DNA from: Herbiconiux sp.
GTDB lineage: Bacteria; Actinomycetota; Actinomycetes; Actinomycetales; Microbacteriaceae
NCBI RefSeq assembly: GCF_023264855.1
Contig: NZ_JAHFUW010000001.1
Coordinates: 1-64,000, forward strand
Length of the DNA stretch: 64,000 nucleotides
Direction of reading: 5' to 3'
Below are positions 34,750-43,454 of this stretch, piece by piece (position 1 is the stretch's first letter; each line of letters begins with the position of its first letter). The translations under genes were made by a program, and so were the position numbers. The notes beneath the pieces were generated by a model that had not been told where the DNA came from, did not search any database, and saw nothing but the letters and a program-made list of their open reading frames with translations.

Positions 34750-36600
34750 GTGACCACAGCGAACAGCGGATCGGGCGCCGCATCCGGCTCGGCGAACGGC
34801 TCGACCCCCTCGGCCGACGACGTCCCCAACGACCTCGAGGTGCTCGCCGAGGAGGCGCTCGCCTGGATGGCGCAGGATCCCGACGAGGAGACCCGCACCG
34901 AACTCGCGGATCTGCTCGAAGCGGTCGGGCGCAGTGCCGCGGATGCGGCCGACGAGCTGCGCTCCCGCTTCGGCACCCGGCTGGCGTTCGGCACGGCCGG
35001 CCTCCGCGGTGAGCTGGCGGCCGGCCCGAACCGGATGAACCGGGTGCTGGTCGGGCAGGCGGCGGCGGGCCTCGCCGCGTTCCTGCTCGAGCGGGCGTCC
35101 GGCGGCGCCGACGGCACCACGGGCACGCCCTCGATCGTCATCGGCTACGACGGCCGCAAGAACTCACGGGTCTTCGCCACCGACACGGCCGAGATCATGG
35201 CGGGTGCGGGCATCCGGGCCGTCCTGCTGCCGCGTCTGCTGCCCACGCCGCTGGTGGCCTTCGCGGTGCGCGAGCTCGGCGTCTCGGCGGGCGTCATGGT
35301 GACCGCCTCGCACAACCCGCCGCGCGACAACGGCTACAAGGTCTACCTCGGCGACGCCGATGAGGGATCGCAGATCGTGTCACCGGTCGACGCGCAGATC
35401 GCGGCGCAGATCGACCGCGTCGCCGCCACGGCGAACGTGCTCGAGCTGCCGCGGTCGGAGGCCTACGAGATCGCACCGGAGAGCCTCGTCGAGGCCTACG
35501 TCGCGGCGACCGCGGCCATCGCGCTCGAGGATCCGGCACTCACGAGAGCCCGCGCGGCAGCCGGCGCCGCCGCATCCGGAGCACCCTCGCTCACCGTCGT
35601 CTACACGGCGATGCACGGCGTGGGCTGGGAGACGGTGGCGCGCGTGCTCGAGGCGGCCGGCTTCCCGGCGCCCGTGCTGGTCGACGCGCAGATCGAGCCC
35701 GACCCCGACTTCCCGACCGTGGCCTTCCCCAATCCGGAGGAGCCCGGCGCACTCGACCTCAGCTATGCGAAGGCGCGCGAGGTGTCGGCCGACCTCATCA
35801 TCGCGAACGATCCGGATGCCGACCGCTTGGCGGTCGCGATCCCGGATGCGTCCTCCGCCGACGGCTACCGCCCACTGACCGGCAACGAAGTGGGGCAGCT
35901 GCTCGGCTGGCGCGCCGCCGAGCTGGCGAGCGCCGAGCCGCTGACCACGGAGTCCGGCACCGATTCCGGCGCCTCCCCCACGCTCGCCTGCTCGATCGTC
36001 TCCTCGCCCGCGCTCGGGATGGTCGCCGCGGAATACGGCCTCGGCTGGGCCGAGACGCTCACCGGGTTCAAGTGGGTCTCCCGCGCGCCCGGCCTGGTGT
36101 TCGGCTACGAGGAGGCGCTCGGCTACCTGGTGAACCCCGGCACCGTGCGCGACAAGGACGGCATCTCGGCCGCCGTCGCCTTCCTCAGCCTCGCCACGGC
36201 GCTGGCCGCCTCCGGGCAGAGCATCGCGGATCGCCTGACGGCGTTCGCCGAGCGCTTCGGCCACTACGCCTCGGCGCAGATCTCGCTGCGCGTCACCGAT
36301 CTCGCGCAGATCGACGTGGTGATGGCGAGGCTGCGCGCCGATCCGCCCACCGAGATCGGCGGCCTCCCGGTCGAACGGATCGACGACCTGGCCGAAGGCT
36401 CGGCCGCCCTGCCGGCCAGCGACGTGCTGCGGATCGTCCTGCCGGGTGCGCGCGTCATGGTGCGCCCGAGCGGCACCGAGCCCAAGCTCAAGATCTACCT
36501 CGACGCCTGGAGCACCGAGGGCTCGGCCGCCGACCGCCGCGAGGCCGCCGTCGACCTGCTGCAGCGCCTCGAGGGCGGCATGCGCGACCGCATCTCCTGA
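34750..36600 (+). CDS. Phosphohexomutase/phosphopentomutase (PGM/PMM family)
   Basis: 616 residues, GTG start. The alpha-D-phosphohexomutase domains are complete: FGTAGLRGELAAGPNRMN, the phosphoserine loop VTASHNPPRDNGYKVY (S187), the metal loop IIANDPDADRLAVAIPD, sugar-binding GYEEALGYLV, and the phosphate-binding RPSGTEPKLKIY near the end. This long, family-II type is annotated as phosphomannomutase in many actinobacteria. Its coupling to punA (9-bp gap) makes ribose-1-P to ribose-5-P conversion plausible, while manC at 62030 could use mannose-1-phosphate. Substrate cannot be decided. Confidence 0.88.
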   Translation: MTTANSGSGAASGSANGSTPSADDVPNDLEVLAEEALAWMAQDPDEETRTELADLLEAVGRSAADAADELRSRFGTRLAFGTAGLRGELAAGPNRMNRVLVGQAAAGLAAFLLERASGGADGTTGTPSIVIGYDGRKNSRVFATDTAEIMAGAGIRAVLLPRLLPTPLVAFAVRELGVSAGVMVTASHNPPRDNGYKVYLGDADEGSQIVSPVDAQIAAQIDRVAATANVLELPRSEAYEIAPESLVEAYVAATAAIALEDPALTRARAAAGAAASGAPSLTVVYTAMHGVGWETVARVLEAAGFPAPVLVDAQIEPDPDFPTVAFPNPEEPGALDLSYAKAREVSADLIIANDPDADRLAVAIPDASSADGYRPLTGNEVGQLLGWRAAELASAEPLTTESGTDSGASPTLACSIVSSPALGMVAAEYGLGWAETLTGFKWVSRAPGLVFGYEEALGYLVNPGTVRDKDGISAAVAFLSLATALAASGQSIADRLTAFAERFGHYASAQISLRVTDLAQIDVVMARLRADPPTEIGGLPVERIDDLAEGSAALPASDVLRIVLPGARVMVRPSGTEPKLKIYLDAWSTEGSAADRREAAVDLLQRLEGGMRDRIS

Positions 36601-36641
36601 GGCCCGGGCGATCGCAGGTGGTCGCCGCACCAGGAACGTCG

Positions 36642-36647
36642 TAGCGT
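36642..36647 (+). promoter_or_regulatory. -10 box for leaderless poxB
   Basis: TAGCGT, 6 nt before the ATG at 36654; no Shine-Dalgarno. Confidence 0.55.
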
Positions 36648-36653
36648 CGGAGT

Positions 36654-38387
36654 ATGACTACCGTCGCAGACACCCTGGTCGAGATCATCGCGGATGCGGG
36701 GGTGCCCCGGGTCTACGGCCTGCCGGGCGACTCGCTGAACGGGTTCACGGATGCGATCCGCCGGCATCCGGGGCTCGCCTGGGCGCACGTGCGGCACGAA
36801 GAGGCGGCGGCCTTCGCGGCGGCCGCCGACGCCGCCCTCACCGGTGAACTCGCGGTCTGCGCGGGCAGCTGCGGGCCCGGTAACCTGCACCTGATCAACG
36901 GCCTCTTCGACGCGAACCGCAGCCGGGTGCCGGTGCTCGCCATCGCGGCTCAGATCCCGGCGAGCGAGATCGGCAGCGGCTACTTCCAGGAGACGCACCC
37001 GCAGGAGCTCTTCCGCGAGTGCAGCGTCTACTGCGAGCTGGTGAGCACCCCCGAGCAGCTGCCCCGGGTGCTCGAGATCGCGATGCGCACGGCGATCGAG
37101 CGGCGCGGGGTGGCCGTCGTGGTCATCCCGGGCGAGATCTTCCTGGCGTCGTCGGCCGGACGGCCGAAATCCGCGCCGATCCGGGCGACGCATCCGGTGA
37201 TCCGCCCCGACGACGCCGAACTCGCGCGGGCCGCCGGCATCCTGAACGGCGCGAAGGCGGTCACGATCCTCGGCGGCGCCGGCACCGAGGGCGCGCACGC
37301 GCAGGTGCTCGCCCTGGCCGAGAAGCTCAAGGCCCCGCTGGTGCACGCTCTGCGCGGCAAGGAGTTCCTCGAGTACGACAACCCGTACGACGTGGGCATG
37401 ACGGGCCTGCTCGGCTTCGCCTCGGGCTATCGGGCGATGGAGAGCTGCGACGCCCTGCTGATGCTCGGTACCGACTTCCCGTATCCGCAGTTCTACCCCT
37501 CGAAGGCGCAGATCGTGCAGGTCGACATCCGCGGTGAGCAACTGGGCAAGCGCACCCCGATCGACCTGGGGCTGGTGGGCGACGTCGGCGACACGATCGA
37601 CGCCCTGCTGCCGCTGCTCGAGGAGAAGGCGAACCGCAAGCACCTCGACTCCTCGGTGGCGCACTACGGGAAGTCGAGGAAGGGCCTGGACGCGCTGGCC
37701 GACGACGACCGCGGTCGCGAGCCGATCCATCCGCAGTACGTCGCCCGGCTGGTGAGCGAGCTGGCGTCGGACGACGCGGTCTTCATCCCGGATGTCGGCT
37801 CCCCCGTGGTGTGGGCCGCTCGCTACCTGACGATGAACGGCCGGCGCCGGCTGATCGGCTCGTTCAGCCACGGCACGATGGCGAACGCGGTGCCGCACGC
37901 CATCGGAGCGCAGAGCGCGTTCCCGGATCGGCAGGTGATCGCCCTCTCCGGTGACGGCGGCCTGTCGATGCTGCTCGGTGAGCTGCTCACCCTGAGGCAG
38001 AGCAAACTGCCCGTGAAGATCGTGGTGTTCGACAACTCCTCGCTCAACTTCGTCGAGGTGGAGATGAAGGCCGCCGGGTTCGTGAACTTCGGCACCGACC
38101 TCGACAACCCCGACTTCGCGGCGGTGGCGAGCGCGATGGGCCTCCACGCGCAGCGGGTCGAGAAGCCGGGCGAGCTGGAGGGGGCCCTGCGCGCCGCGTT
38201 CGCGCATCCGGGGCCGGCGCTGGTGAACGTGGTGACCGCGCGGCAGGAGCTGTCGATCCCGCCCACCGTCACGGCCGAGCAGGCGAAGGGGTTCACCCTC
38301 TACGCCATCCGCACGATCCTGTCGGGGCGGGGCGACGAACTGGTCGACCTGGCCGACACGAACATCCTGCGGCGGCTGTTCCGCTAG
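36654..38387 (+). CDS. poxB: Pyruvate dehydrogenase (quinone)/pyruvate oxidase-like TPP enzyme
   Basis: 577 residues, ThDP enzyme in three domains. N-terminal RVYGLPGDSLNGFTDAIRRH and WAHVRHEEAAAFAAAADAAL (catalytic Glu in HEEAA), AVCAGSCGPGNLHLINGLFD. Middle FAD-type domain with VTILGGAGTEGAHAQV. C-terminal ThDP site IALSGDGGLSMLLGELLTLR with FDNSSLNFVEVEMKAAG. It decarboxylates pyruvate to acetate and passes electrons to the quinone pool at the membrane. It converges with the PTS gene, with a short GTCGGC/GCCGAC hairpin at 38389-38403 between the stops. Confidence 0.92.
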   Translation: MTTVADTLVEIIADAGVPRVYGLPGDSLNGFTDAIRRHPGLAWAHVRHEEAAAFAAAADAALTGELAVCAGSCGPGNLHLINGLFDANRSRVPVLAIAAQIPASEIGSGYFQETHPQELFRECSVYCELVSTPEQLPRVLEIAMRTAIERRGVAVVVIPGEIFLASSAGRPKSAPIRATHPVIRPDDAELARAAGILNGAKAVTILGGAGTEGAHAQVLALAEKLKAPLVHALRGKEFLEYDNPYDVGMTGLLGFASGYRAMESCDALLMLGTDFPYPQFYPSKAQIVQVDIRGEQLGKRTPIDLGLVGDVGDTIDALLPLLEEKANRKHLDSSVAHYGKSRKGLDALADDDRGREPIHPQYVARLVSELASDDAVFIPDVGSPVVWAARYLTMNGRRRLIGSFSHGTMANAVPHAIGAQSAFPDRQVIALSGDGGLSMLLGELLTLRQSKLPVKIVVFDNSSLNFVEVEMKAAGFVNFGTDLDNPDFAAVASAMGLHAQRVEKPGELEGALRAAFAHPGPALVNVVTARQELSIPPTVTAEQAKGFTLYAIRTILSGRGDELVDLADTNILRRLFR

Positions 38388-38394
38388 GGTCGGC

Positions 38395-38667
38395 TCAGCC
38401 GACGGCGATCTCGAGCTTCGCGGTGATCTCGTCGAGGTCGAAGTAGTTGGTGATCACGACGATGTCGGCGTTCGTGGCGCCGATCGAGGACACCAGCTCG
38501 GGTGAGGTGAGGATGACCTGGGCCCCCGCAGCGGCGACCGCGACACCTGCCACGTCGGAGGCCGCGACCTCGGCCTCGACGTCGAGCCGCTCGAGCGCGC
38601 GCAGGGCGTTCACCCGGAGGATCTCCGAGGTTCCGATTCCGGCACCGCACAACGCAACGATCTTCAC
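38395..38667 (-). CDS. PTS IIB component (lactose/ascorbate type)
   Basis: 90 residues. The N-terminal ALCGAGIGTSEILR has the phospho-accepting Cys at residue 7 in the P-loop typical of IIB proteins; the rest is a small alpha/beta domain. It transfers phosphate from IIA to an incoming sugar held by IIC. The IIA gene lies four bases upstream, but no IIC transporter is encoded in the window, so the substrate is unknown. It may serve a IIC elsewhere or have a regulatory role. Confidence 0.88.
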   Translation of the reverse strand: MKIVALCGAGIGTSEILRVNALRALERLDVEAEVAASDVAGVAVAAAGAQVILTSPELVSSIGATNADIVVITNYFDLDEITAKLEIAVG

Positions 38668-38671
38668 GGTC

Positions 38672-39148
38672 TCAGGATAAGCCCGGCTCCGCGGCGCGGC
38701 TGAGAAGTCGCCGGATCTCGTCGGCGGAGGCCGCTTCGGCGAGCGCCGGGATGACGCTCGGGTCGTTGAACACGTTGGCCAGTCCGGCGACGGATGCGAC
38801 GTGCTGGTCGGCCTCGGCGGCGGCGAGCCCGATCACCACCGACACGGGGTCGTTGTGGGCGTGCCCGAACGCGACCGGCTCGGCGAGGGTGACCAGCGCG
38901 AGGCCCGGCGCGAGCACGTCGGGGCCGGGCCGGGCGTGGGCGAGGGCGAGCCCGGGGGCGATCACGATGTAGGGACCGAACTGCTCGACCAGGGCGATCA
39001 TCCGCTCGCCGTAGGGATCCTCGGCCGCTCCGGAGGCGACCAGCGCGTCGGCGACGACCCGGATGGCGGCACGCCAGTCCTCGGCGTGCGCGCCGATCGT
39101 GATGGCCTCGTCGGGGAGGGCGCCCAGGGGCGGGAGTTCGTACGTCAT
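38672..39148 (-). CDS. PTS IIA component (mannitol/fructose/ascorbate type)
   Basis: 158 residues. PTS_EIIA_2 fold: DWRAAIRVVADALVASGAAE, YGERMIALVEQFGPYIVIAP, and ALAHARPG with phospho-accepting H71, then LVTLAEPVAFGHAHNDPVSV and VIGLAAAEADQHVASVAGLA. It takes phosphate from HPr. It starts 15 bases after the WYL regulator stop and ends four bases before the IIB gene, so the three form one unit. Confidence 0.9.
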   Translation of the reverse strand: MTYELPPLGALPDEAITIGAHAEDWRAAIRVVADALVASGAAEDPYGERMIALVEQFGPYIVIAPGLALAHARPGPDVLAPGLALVTLAEPVAFGHAHNDPVSVVIGLAAAEADQHVASVAGLANVFNDPSVIPALAEAASADEIRRLLSRAAEPGLS

Positions 39149-39163
39149 CGTGGGACCATCATC

Positions 39164-40201
39164 TCAGGCGCGGGCGCCCCCATCCGGTGAGCTCGCTGGA
39201 TGCGCGCTGATCGCCCGTCGCATCCGTTCGGCGATCTCGGCCGCGCGCTCGAGCAGGTCGGGCGGCCCGTGCAGCACGTAGTCGACCCCGGGCGGGATCC
39301 AGAGCAGGCGCGAGAGCGTCACCTCGAGGGTGTCGCCGTGGATCGGCCAGCGGGTGGTGTGCTCGTCGATCGCCTCGGCGCCCTCCGAGTACCCGCCGAA
39401 CGCCTCCTGGAACCGCTCGAGCGGCAGCGCCAGCCGCACCTCCAGCGAGACGGTGCGGCGCATCCCGGCGATCGAGTTCTCGAGGAAGCGGGCGGCGTCG
39501 GCCTCGGGCAGCTCGCGGGGCGCCACGTGCAGCCGGGTGCCGAAGAAGTCGCTCATCCGGTCGAGCCGGAAGCTGCGCCAATCCTCCCGCTGCACGTCCC
39601 AGCACACCAGGAACCAGCTGCGCAGCGAGGCCACCAGGGCGTGCGGATCGACCGTGCGGGCGCTCTCGGCCCCATCGGCGGCGGTGTACCGGAAGCGGAT
39701 GCGCTCGTGATCGCGGCAGGCCAGGGCCAGGCGGCCGAGGAGTTCATGCGGCACGGCCGGTGACGGCAGCGGATCCGCCGCCCGGCCGACGCCGTTCCAC
39801 GAGCGCGGCGCGGTCGGCTGCAGCACCCCGCCGAGCGCGTTCACCCGTTCGCGGAGCGCCGGCGGCAGAACCTGCTCGAACTTCGCCAGCGCGCTGAGGG
39901 TGGTCGACTCGCCGTCTACCAGGCCGCGGCCGGCCGTCATCCGCAGGCCGATGGCCGTGGCCACGGCTTCGTCGTCGGTGAGCAGCAGCGGGGGCATCCG
40001 GCTGCCCGCTTCGAGCCGGTACCCACCCGAGAGGCCGCGGGTGGCATCCACCTGGTAGCCCAGCTCGCGCAGCCGCTCGATGTCGCGCCGGAGGGTGCGC
40101 TCGGTGACGCCGAGTCGCTCGGCGAGTTCGGCCCCCGGCCACTGCCGGTGGGTCTGCAGCAGGCTGAGCAGCGACAGGATGCGCGAGGTCGTTTCGGCCA
40201 T
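39164..40201 (-). CDS. WYL-domain HTH transcriptional regulator
   Basis: 345 residues. An N-terminal HTH_11 winged helix (RILSLLSLLQTHRQWPGAEL, AERLGVTERTLRRDIERLRE) is followed by a long WYL domain: RIRFRYTAADGAESARTVDP, LVASLRSWFLVCWDVQREDW and RSFRLDRMSDF, then a C-terminal extension. WYL domains bind small ligands or nucleic acid. It is divergent from the VOC gene and heads the operon with the orphan PTS IIA/IIB genes, suggesting local control of that unit. Confidence 0.9.
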   Translation of the reverse strand: MAETTSRILSLLSLLQTHRQWPGAELAERLGVTERTLRRDIERLRELGYQVDATRGLSGGYRLEAGSRMPPLLLTDDEAVATAIGLRMTAGRGLVDGESTTLSALAKFEQVLPPALRERVNALGGVLQPTAPRSWNGVGRAADPLPSPAVPHELLGRLALACRDHERIRFRYTAADGAESARTVDPHALVASLRSWFLVCWDVQREDWRSFRLDRMSDFFGTRLHVAPRELPEADAARFLENSIAGMRRTVSLEVRLALPLERFQEAFGGYSEGAEAIDEHTTRWPIHGDTLEVTLSRLLWIPPGVDYVLHGPPDLLERAAEIAERMRRAISAHPASSPDGGARA

Positions 40202-40316
40202 GCCCTATTCTCGCTCGCCTTCAGGACAGGAAGTGACCTGAATGCTGCGTAGCGTGACTCGCATCGAGCGACAGGCCGCCGGCCGTCGCCGTCCCGAAAT
40301 TGCGAGAGGACCCATC

Positions 40317-40703
40317 ATGGACTGGAAGATCGAACTCGTCTTCATCCCCGTCACCGACGTCGACCGCGCCAAGTCGTTCTACGTCGATCAGCTCGGCTTC
40401 AACGCCGATCACGACTCCTCCCCCACCGACGAGATCCGGTTCGTGCAGTGCACGCCGCCCGGGTCGGCGTGCTCGATCGCCTTCGGCCGCGGCATCAGCG
40501 ACATGCCTCCGGGATCGCAGAAGGGCGTGCAGGTCGTGGTGCCGAGCGCCGAGGAGGCGCGGGCGCACCTGATCGCGAACGGGGTGGAGTGCTCAGAGAT
40601 CACCGACGAGGGCTGGGGGCTGTTCGTGTTCTTCGACGACCCCGACGGCAATCACTGGGCCCTGCAGGAGCTGCCCGACTACGCCGCCGCGAAGCAGGCG
40701 TAG
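40317..40703 (+). CDS. VOC (glyoxalase/bleomycin-resistance) family protein
   Basis: 128 residues from ATG with a GAGAGGA Shine-Dalgarno. Two beta-alpha-beta3 modules: IELVFIPVTDVDRAKSFYVD and QLGFNADHDSS, then GVQVVVPSAEEARAHLIANG, ending FFDDPDGNHWALQELP with the usual metal Glu. The first-half metal ligand His of glyoxalase is not evident at the start (LVFIP). Substrate unknown. It is divergent from the WYL regulator and may be its target. Confidence 0.87.
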   Translation: MDWKIELVFIPVTDVDRAKSFYVDQLGFNADHDSSPTDEIRFVQCTPPGSACSIAFGRGISDMPPGSQKGVQVVVPSAEEARAHLIANGVECSEITDEGWGLFVFFDDPDGNHWALQELPDYAAAKQA

Positions 40704-40724
40704 CCGGGTCGCGCGTCGAAAACA

Positions 40725-40753
40725 CCGGCGAGCGTGCGGCACGCTCACGCCGG
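40725..40753. terminator. Hairpin between convergent VOC and add genes
   Basis: CCGGCG (40725-40730) pairs with CGCCGG (40748-40753) and AGCGT (40731-40735) with ACGCT (40741-40745). GC-rich with no T-tract. Confidence 0.5.
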
Positions 40754-40761
40754 CGGGGGAC

Positions 40762-41883
40762 TCAGGCCTCTTCGAAGCCCTCGGAGATCGCGTCCGCCAG
40801 GTCTTCGCGGTCTTCGACCGGCAGGAAGGCCGCCGCGGCCGCGTTCAGCTGGAAGACCTCGATGTCGGCGAGGTCGTAGGCGAAGGCATCCGTCAGCAGG
40901 GCGAGCTCGCGGCTGAGCGAGGTGTTGCTCATCAGCCGGTTGTCGGTGTTGACGGTCACCTGGAAGCCGAGCTGGTAGAGCAGGTCGAAGGGGTGGTCGA
41001 CGAGCTCGTCGCCCCACGCCGCGATGGCGCCGGTCTGCAGGTTCGACGAGGGCGAGAGCTCGAGCGCGATCTCGCGGTCTTTGACCCACTGCGAGAGAAG
41101 ACCGAGCGACACGTAGGTGTTGTCGTCGTCCTGCCGCTCCACCTCGATGTCTTCGGCGATGCGCACGCCGTGGCCCAGCCGCAGTGCGCGCCCGTGGAAC
41201 AGGGCGCCGCGGATGCTGTCGAGACCGTCGGCCTCGCCGGCGTGCACGGTGACCGGGAAGTAGTTCTGGGCGAGGTAGTCGAACGCCGCGAGATGGTTCG
41301 AGGCCGGGAAGCCGAGCTCGGCGCCGGCGATGTCGAAGCCGACCACGCCGCGGTCGCGATGGCGCACGGCCAGCTCGGCGATCTCGAGACCCCGGTCGGC
41401 ATGCCGCATGGCCGTGACCAGCTGGCCCACCCGGATGCTGTGGCCGGCGCCCCGGGCGTCGTCGGTTCCGAGTTCGATGCCCTCCTGCACGGCCTCCACG
41501 ACCTCGTCGAGGCTGAGACCGCGCGTGAGGTGCTGCTCGGGCGCCCAGCGCACCTCGCCGTAGATCACGCCGTCGGCCGTGAGGTCGTTCACGAACTCGC
41601 GTGCCACCCGGGTGAGGCCCTCGCGGGTCTGCATCACGCCGATGGTGACGTCGAAGGTGGCGAGGTAGCTCGGCAGCGACCCGGAATCGGCGCTGTCCTC
41701 GAACCAGTCGGCCAGCTCCTCGTCATCGGTGGAGGGGATCGTGAGGTCGATGGCGTCGGCGAGCTCGATGATCGTCGAGGCGCGCAGCCCACCGTCGAGG
41801 TGGTCGTGCAGCGAGATCTTCGGCAGCGAGTTGAAGCTGATGGCGGTTCCGGGGACGAGGTATTCCTCTGGTGCAGCGGTCAT
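40762..41883 (-). CDS. add: Adenosine deaminase
   Basis: 373 residues. The metal motif is LHDHLDGGLR (H26, H28). Further metal and catalytic sites lie in TVHAGEADG, LGHGVRIAED and TVNTDNRLMSN, the last being the usual actinobacterial variant of the TDDP motif. It deaminates adenosine/deoxyadenosine to inosine, which feeds punA or the nucleoside hydrolase. It lies 56 bp downstream of the sugar transporter operon but has its own TAGGCT box 6 nt before ATG; GGAG in that spacer could also act as a Shine-Dalgarno. Confidence 0.95.
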   Translation of the reverse strand: MTAAPEEYLVPGTAISFNSLPKISLHDHLDGGLRASTIIELADAIDLTIPSTDDEELADWFEDSADSGSLPSYLATFDVTIGVMQTREGLTRVAREFVNDLTADGVIYGEVRWAPEQHLTRGLSLDEVVEAVQEGIELGTDDARGAGHSIRVGQLVTAMRHADRGLEIAELAVRHRDRGVVGFDIAGAELGFPASNHLAAFDYLAQNYFPVTVHAGEADGLDSIRGALFHGRALRLGHGVRIAEDIEVERQDDDNTYVSLGLLSQWVKDREIALELSPSSNLQTGAIAAWGDELVDHPFDLLYQLGFQVTVNTDNRLMSNTSLSRELALLTDAFAYDLADIEVFQLNAAAAAFLPVEDREDLADAISEGFEEA

Positions 41884-41889
41884 GGCTCC

Positions 41890-41895
41890 AGCCTA
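41890..41895 (-). promoter_or_regulatory. -10 box for add
   Basis: TAGGCT on the minus strand, 6 nt before the add ATG; gives add a transcript separate from the ABC operon upstream. Confidence 0.5.
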
Positions 41896-41939
41896 GGCTC
41901 TGGCGCCCCCGCGAGCGCTAGGGATCTCGCGGCCGGCGG

Positions 41940-43454
41940 TCATCCGGGAGCGATCAGCCGCATCACGTCCGCGGGATCGCCGTCGCGCACCTCACCGGTG
42001 ACCCGGCCGTCGACCATGGTCACGATGCGATCGCACACGTCGAGCAGTTCGCCGAGATCGGAGGAGGCGATCACCACCCCCTTGCCGGCGGCCGCGATCG
42101 CCCGTATCCCGGCGTGGATCTCCGCACGTCGGGCCGCGTCGAGCCCGCGTCCCGGGTCGCCGAGCAGCAGCACCTGACGCTCGGACTCGGTGAAGGCCGC
42201 GACGTAGCCGCGCATCTGCTCGTGGGCCGCCCCGCCCCGGCTGAGACCGCGGACGGCACCGAGCATCCGATCGGCGACGCCGTCGCCCGCCGCCGTGTCG
42301 CTGTCGCGATCGATCAGGCCGAGGGAGACCAGCGAGGGCAGGGTCGAGGCGGTCACCGGCACGGCGATTCCGCCGACGAAGCGCACGCGATAGCGGGACG
42401 ACCCGCTGGTGGCCAGGAAGAGACCCGCCGCGATGGCCTTCTCGACGGTGGAGGTGTCGACCTCCACCCCGCGCACGGCCACGCTGCCGGTGGCCGCCAC
42501 GCCTTCGGATCGCCCGTACACACTGAGCAGCAGGGCGTCGGCACCCGAGTCGTCCAGCCCGGCGAGACCGAGCACCTCGCCTTCGCGCAGCACGAATCCG
42601 GCATTCTCGACCAGATGGCGCTCGGGCTCCAGCGGATCGGCCGCACTCCAGTCCGAGACGCGCAGCAGCTCGGGCCGGCCGTCGTGCGGATCGGAGGAGA
42701 CCGCCGGATGCCCGGACACGGCGCCGTCGCCGGCACGCCCGATCCGCTCCCCCGGCCCGGCCATCTGCCGCAGAACCGTCTGCCGGAGCACCTCGGTGCC
42801 GTCGTCGCCGGCCGCCTCGGTGGCCACTGTGTACCGGCCGGCCAGGGCCCCGTCGCGCAGCACCGCGATCTCGTCGGCGCAGCCGATGGCCAGGGCGGGC
42901 TTCTGGGTGAAGATCACCACCGCGCATCCGCGCGATGCCAGGGCGCGCAGCTGCCGCAGGATCCCGCTCGCCTGCCCGGCGTCCAGCCGCGCCGTCGGCT
43001 CCTCGAACGCGATCAGCTCCGCACCCCGGGCGATCGCCCGGGCGATCTCCACGAGCAGGCGATCGTCCTCGTCGAGTGATCCGGCCGGCGCGTGAAGCGG
43101 AACGGCGCACCCCAGCGAGGTGAGCAGCGCCGCAGCCGACTCGCGCGTGCGCCGCCGGTCGATCCCGCCGCCGAAGAAGCCCTTGCGACGGGTGAGTTCG
43201 TGCCCGAGGAAGATGTTCTCGGCCACGTCCAGGCGTGCCGCGAGCGCGCGACGCCGGCCGATCAGGGCCAGCGGCGCCGCCCGGCGATCACCGCGCAGGA
43301 TGCGTTCCGCGATCTCCCGCCGCACGGTGTCCAGGCCGGAGCCGTTCTCTCCGCACACGGCGAGAACGGCCCCGGGCCGCGCGACCAGGTCGCCGCCGAC
43401 CGGAAGCGGAAGCCGGATGGCGGCCGGGGCGGCCGTGCCGGCCGTGACGCTCAT
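41940..43454 (-). CDS. Degenerate sugar-type ABC ATPase (pseudo-ATPase)
   Basis: 504 residues, arranged like the tandem NBD proteins MmsA/XylG, but nucleotide motifs are eroded in both halves. First Walker A is GENGSGLD (35-42), with Leu in place of the essential Lys; Walker B is LIAFEEPTARLD (147-158); the signature segment reads GSLDEDDRLL. In the second half LAGLDDSGADALL replaces the P-loop-like region and LLLGDPGRGLD (429-439) lacks the catalytic acid. The ATG overlaps the mmsB stop (ATGA). It likely does not hydrolyse ATP. It could be a regulatory or structural partner, or decaying. Confidence 0.8.
   Translation of the reverse strand: MSVTAGTAAPAAIRLPLPVGGDLVARPGAVLAVCGENGSGLDTVRREIAERILRGDRRAAPLALIGRRRALAARLDVAENIFLGHELTRRKGFFGGGIDRRRTRESAAALLTSLGCAVPLHAPAGSLDEDDRLLVEIARAIARGAELIAFEEPTARLDAGQASGILRQLRALASRGCAVVIFTQKPALAIGCADEIAVLRDGALAGRYTVATEAAGDDGTEVLRQTVLRQMAGPGERIGRAGDGAVSGHPAVSSDPHDGRPELLRVSDWSAADPLEPERHLVENAGFVLREGEVLGLAGLDDSGADALLLSVYGRSEGVAATGSVAVRGVEVDTSTVEKAIAAGLFLATSGSSRYRVRFVGGIAVPVTASTLPSLVSLGLIDRDSDTAAGDGVADRMLGAVRGLSRGGAAHEQMRGYVAAFTESERQVLLLGDPGRGLDAARRAEIHAGIRAIAAAGKGVVIASSDLGELLDVCDRIVTMVDGRVTGEVRDGDPADVMRLIAPG

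Noticed and set aside
34750-36600. Assigning the mutase firmly as phosphomannomutase (manB) for the manC pathway
   Set aside because: It is coupled to punA, which suggests a pentose phosphate substrate equally well; sequence alone cannot decide.
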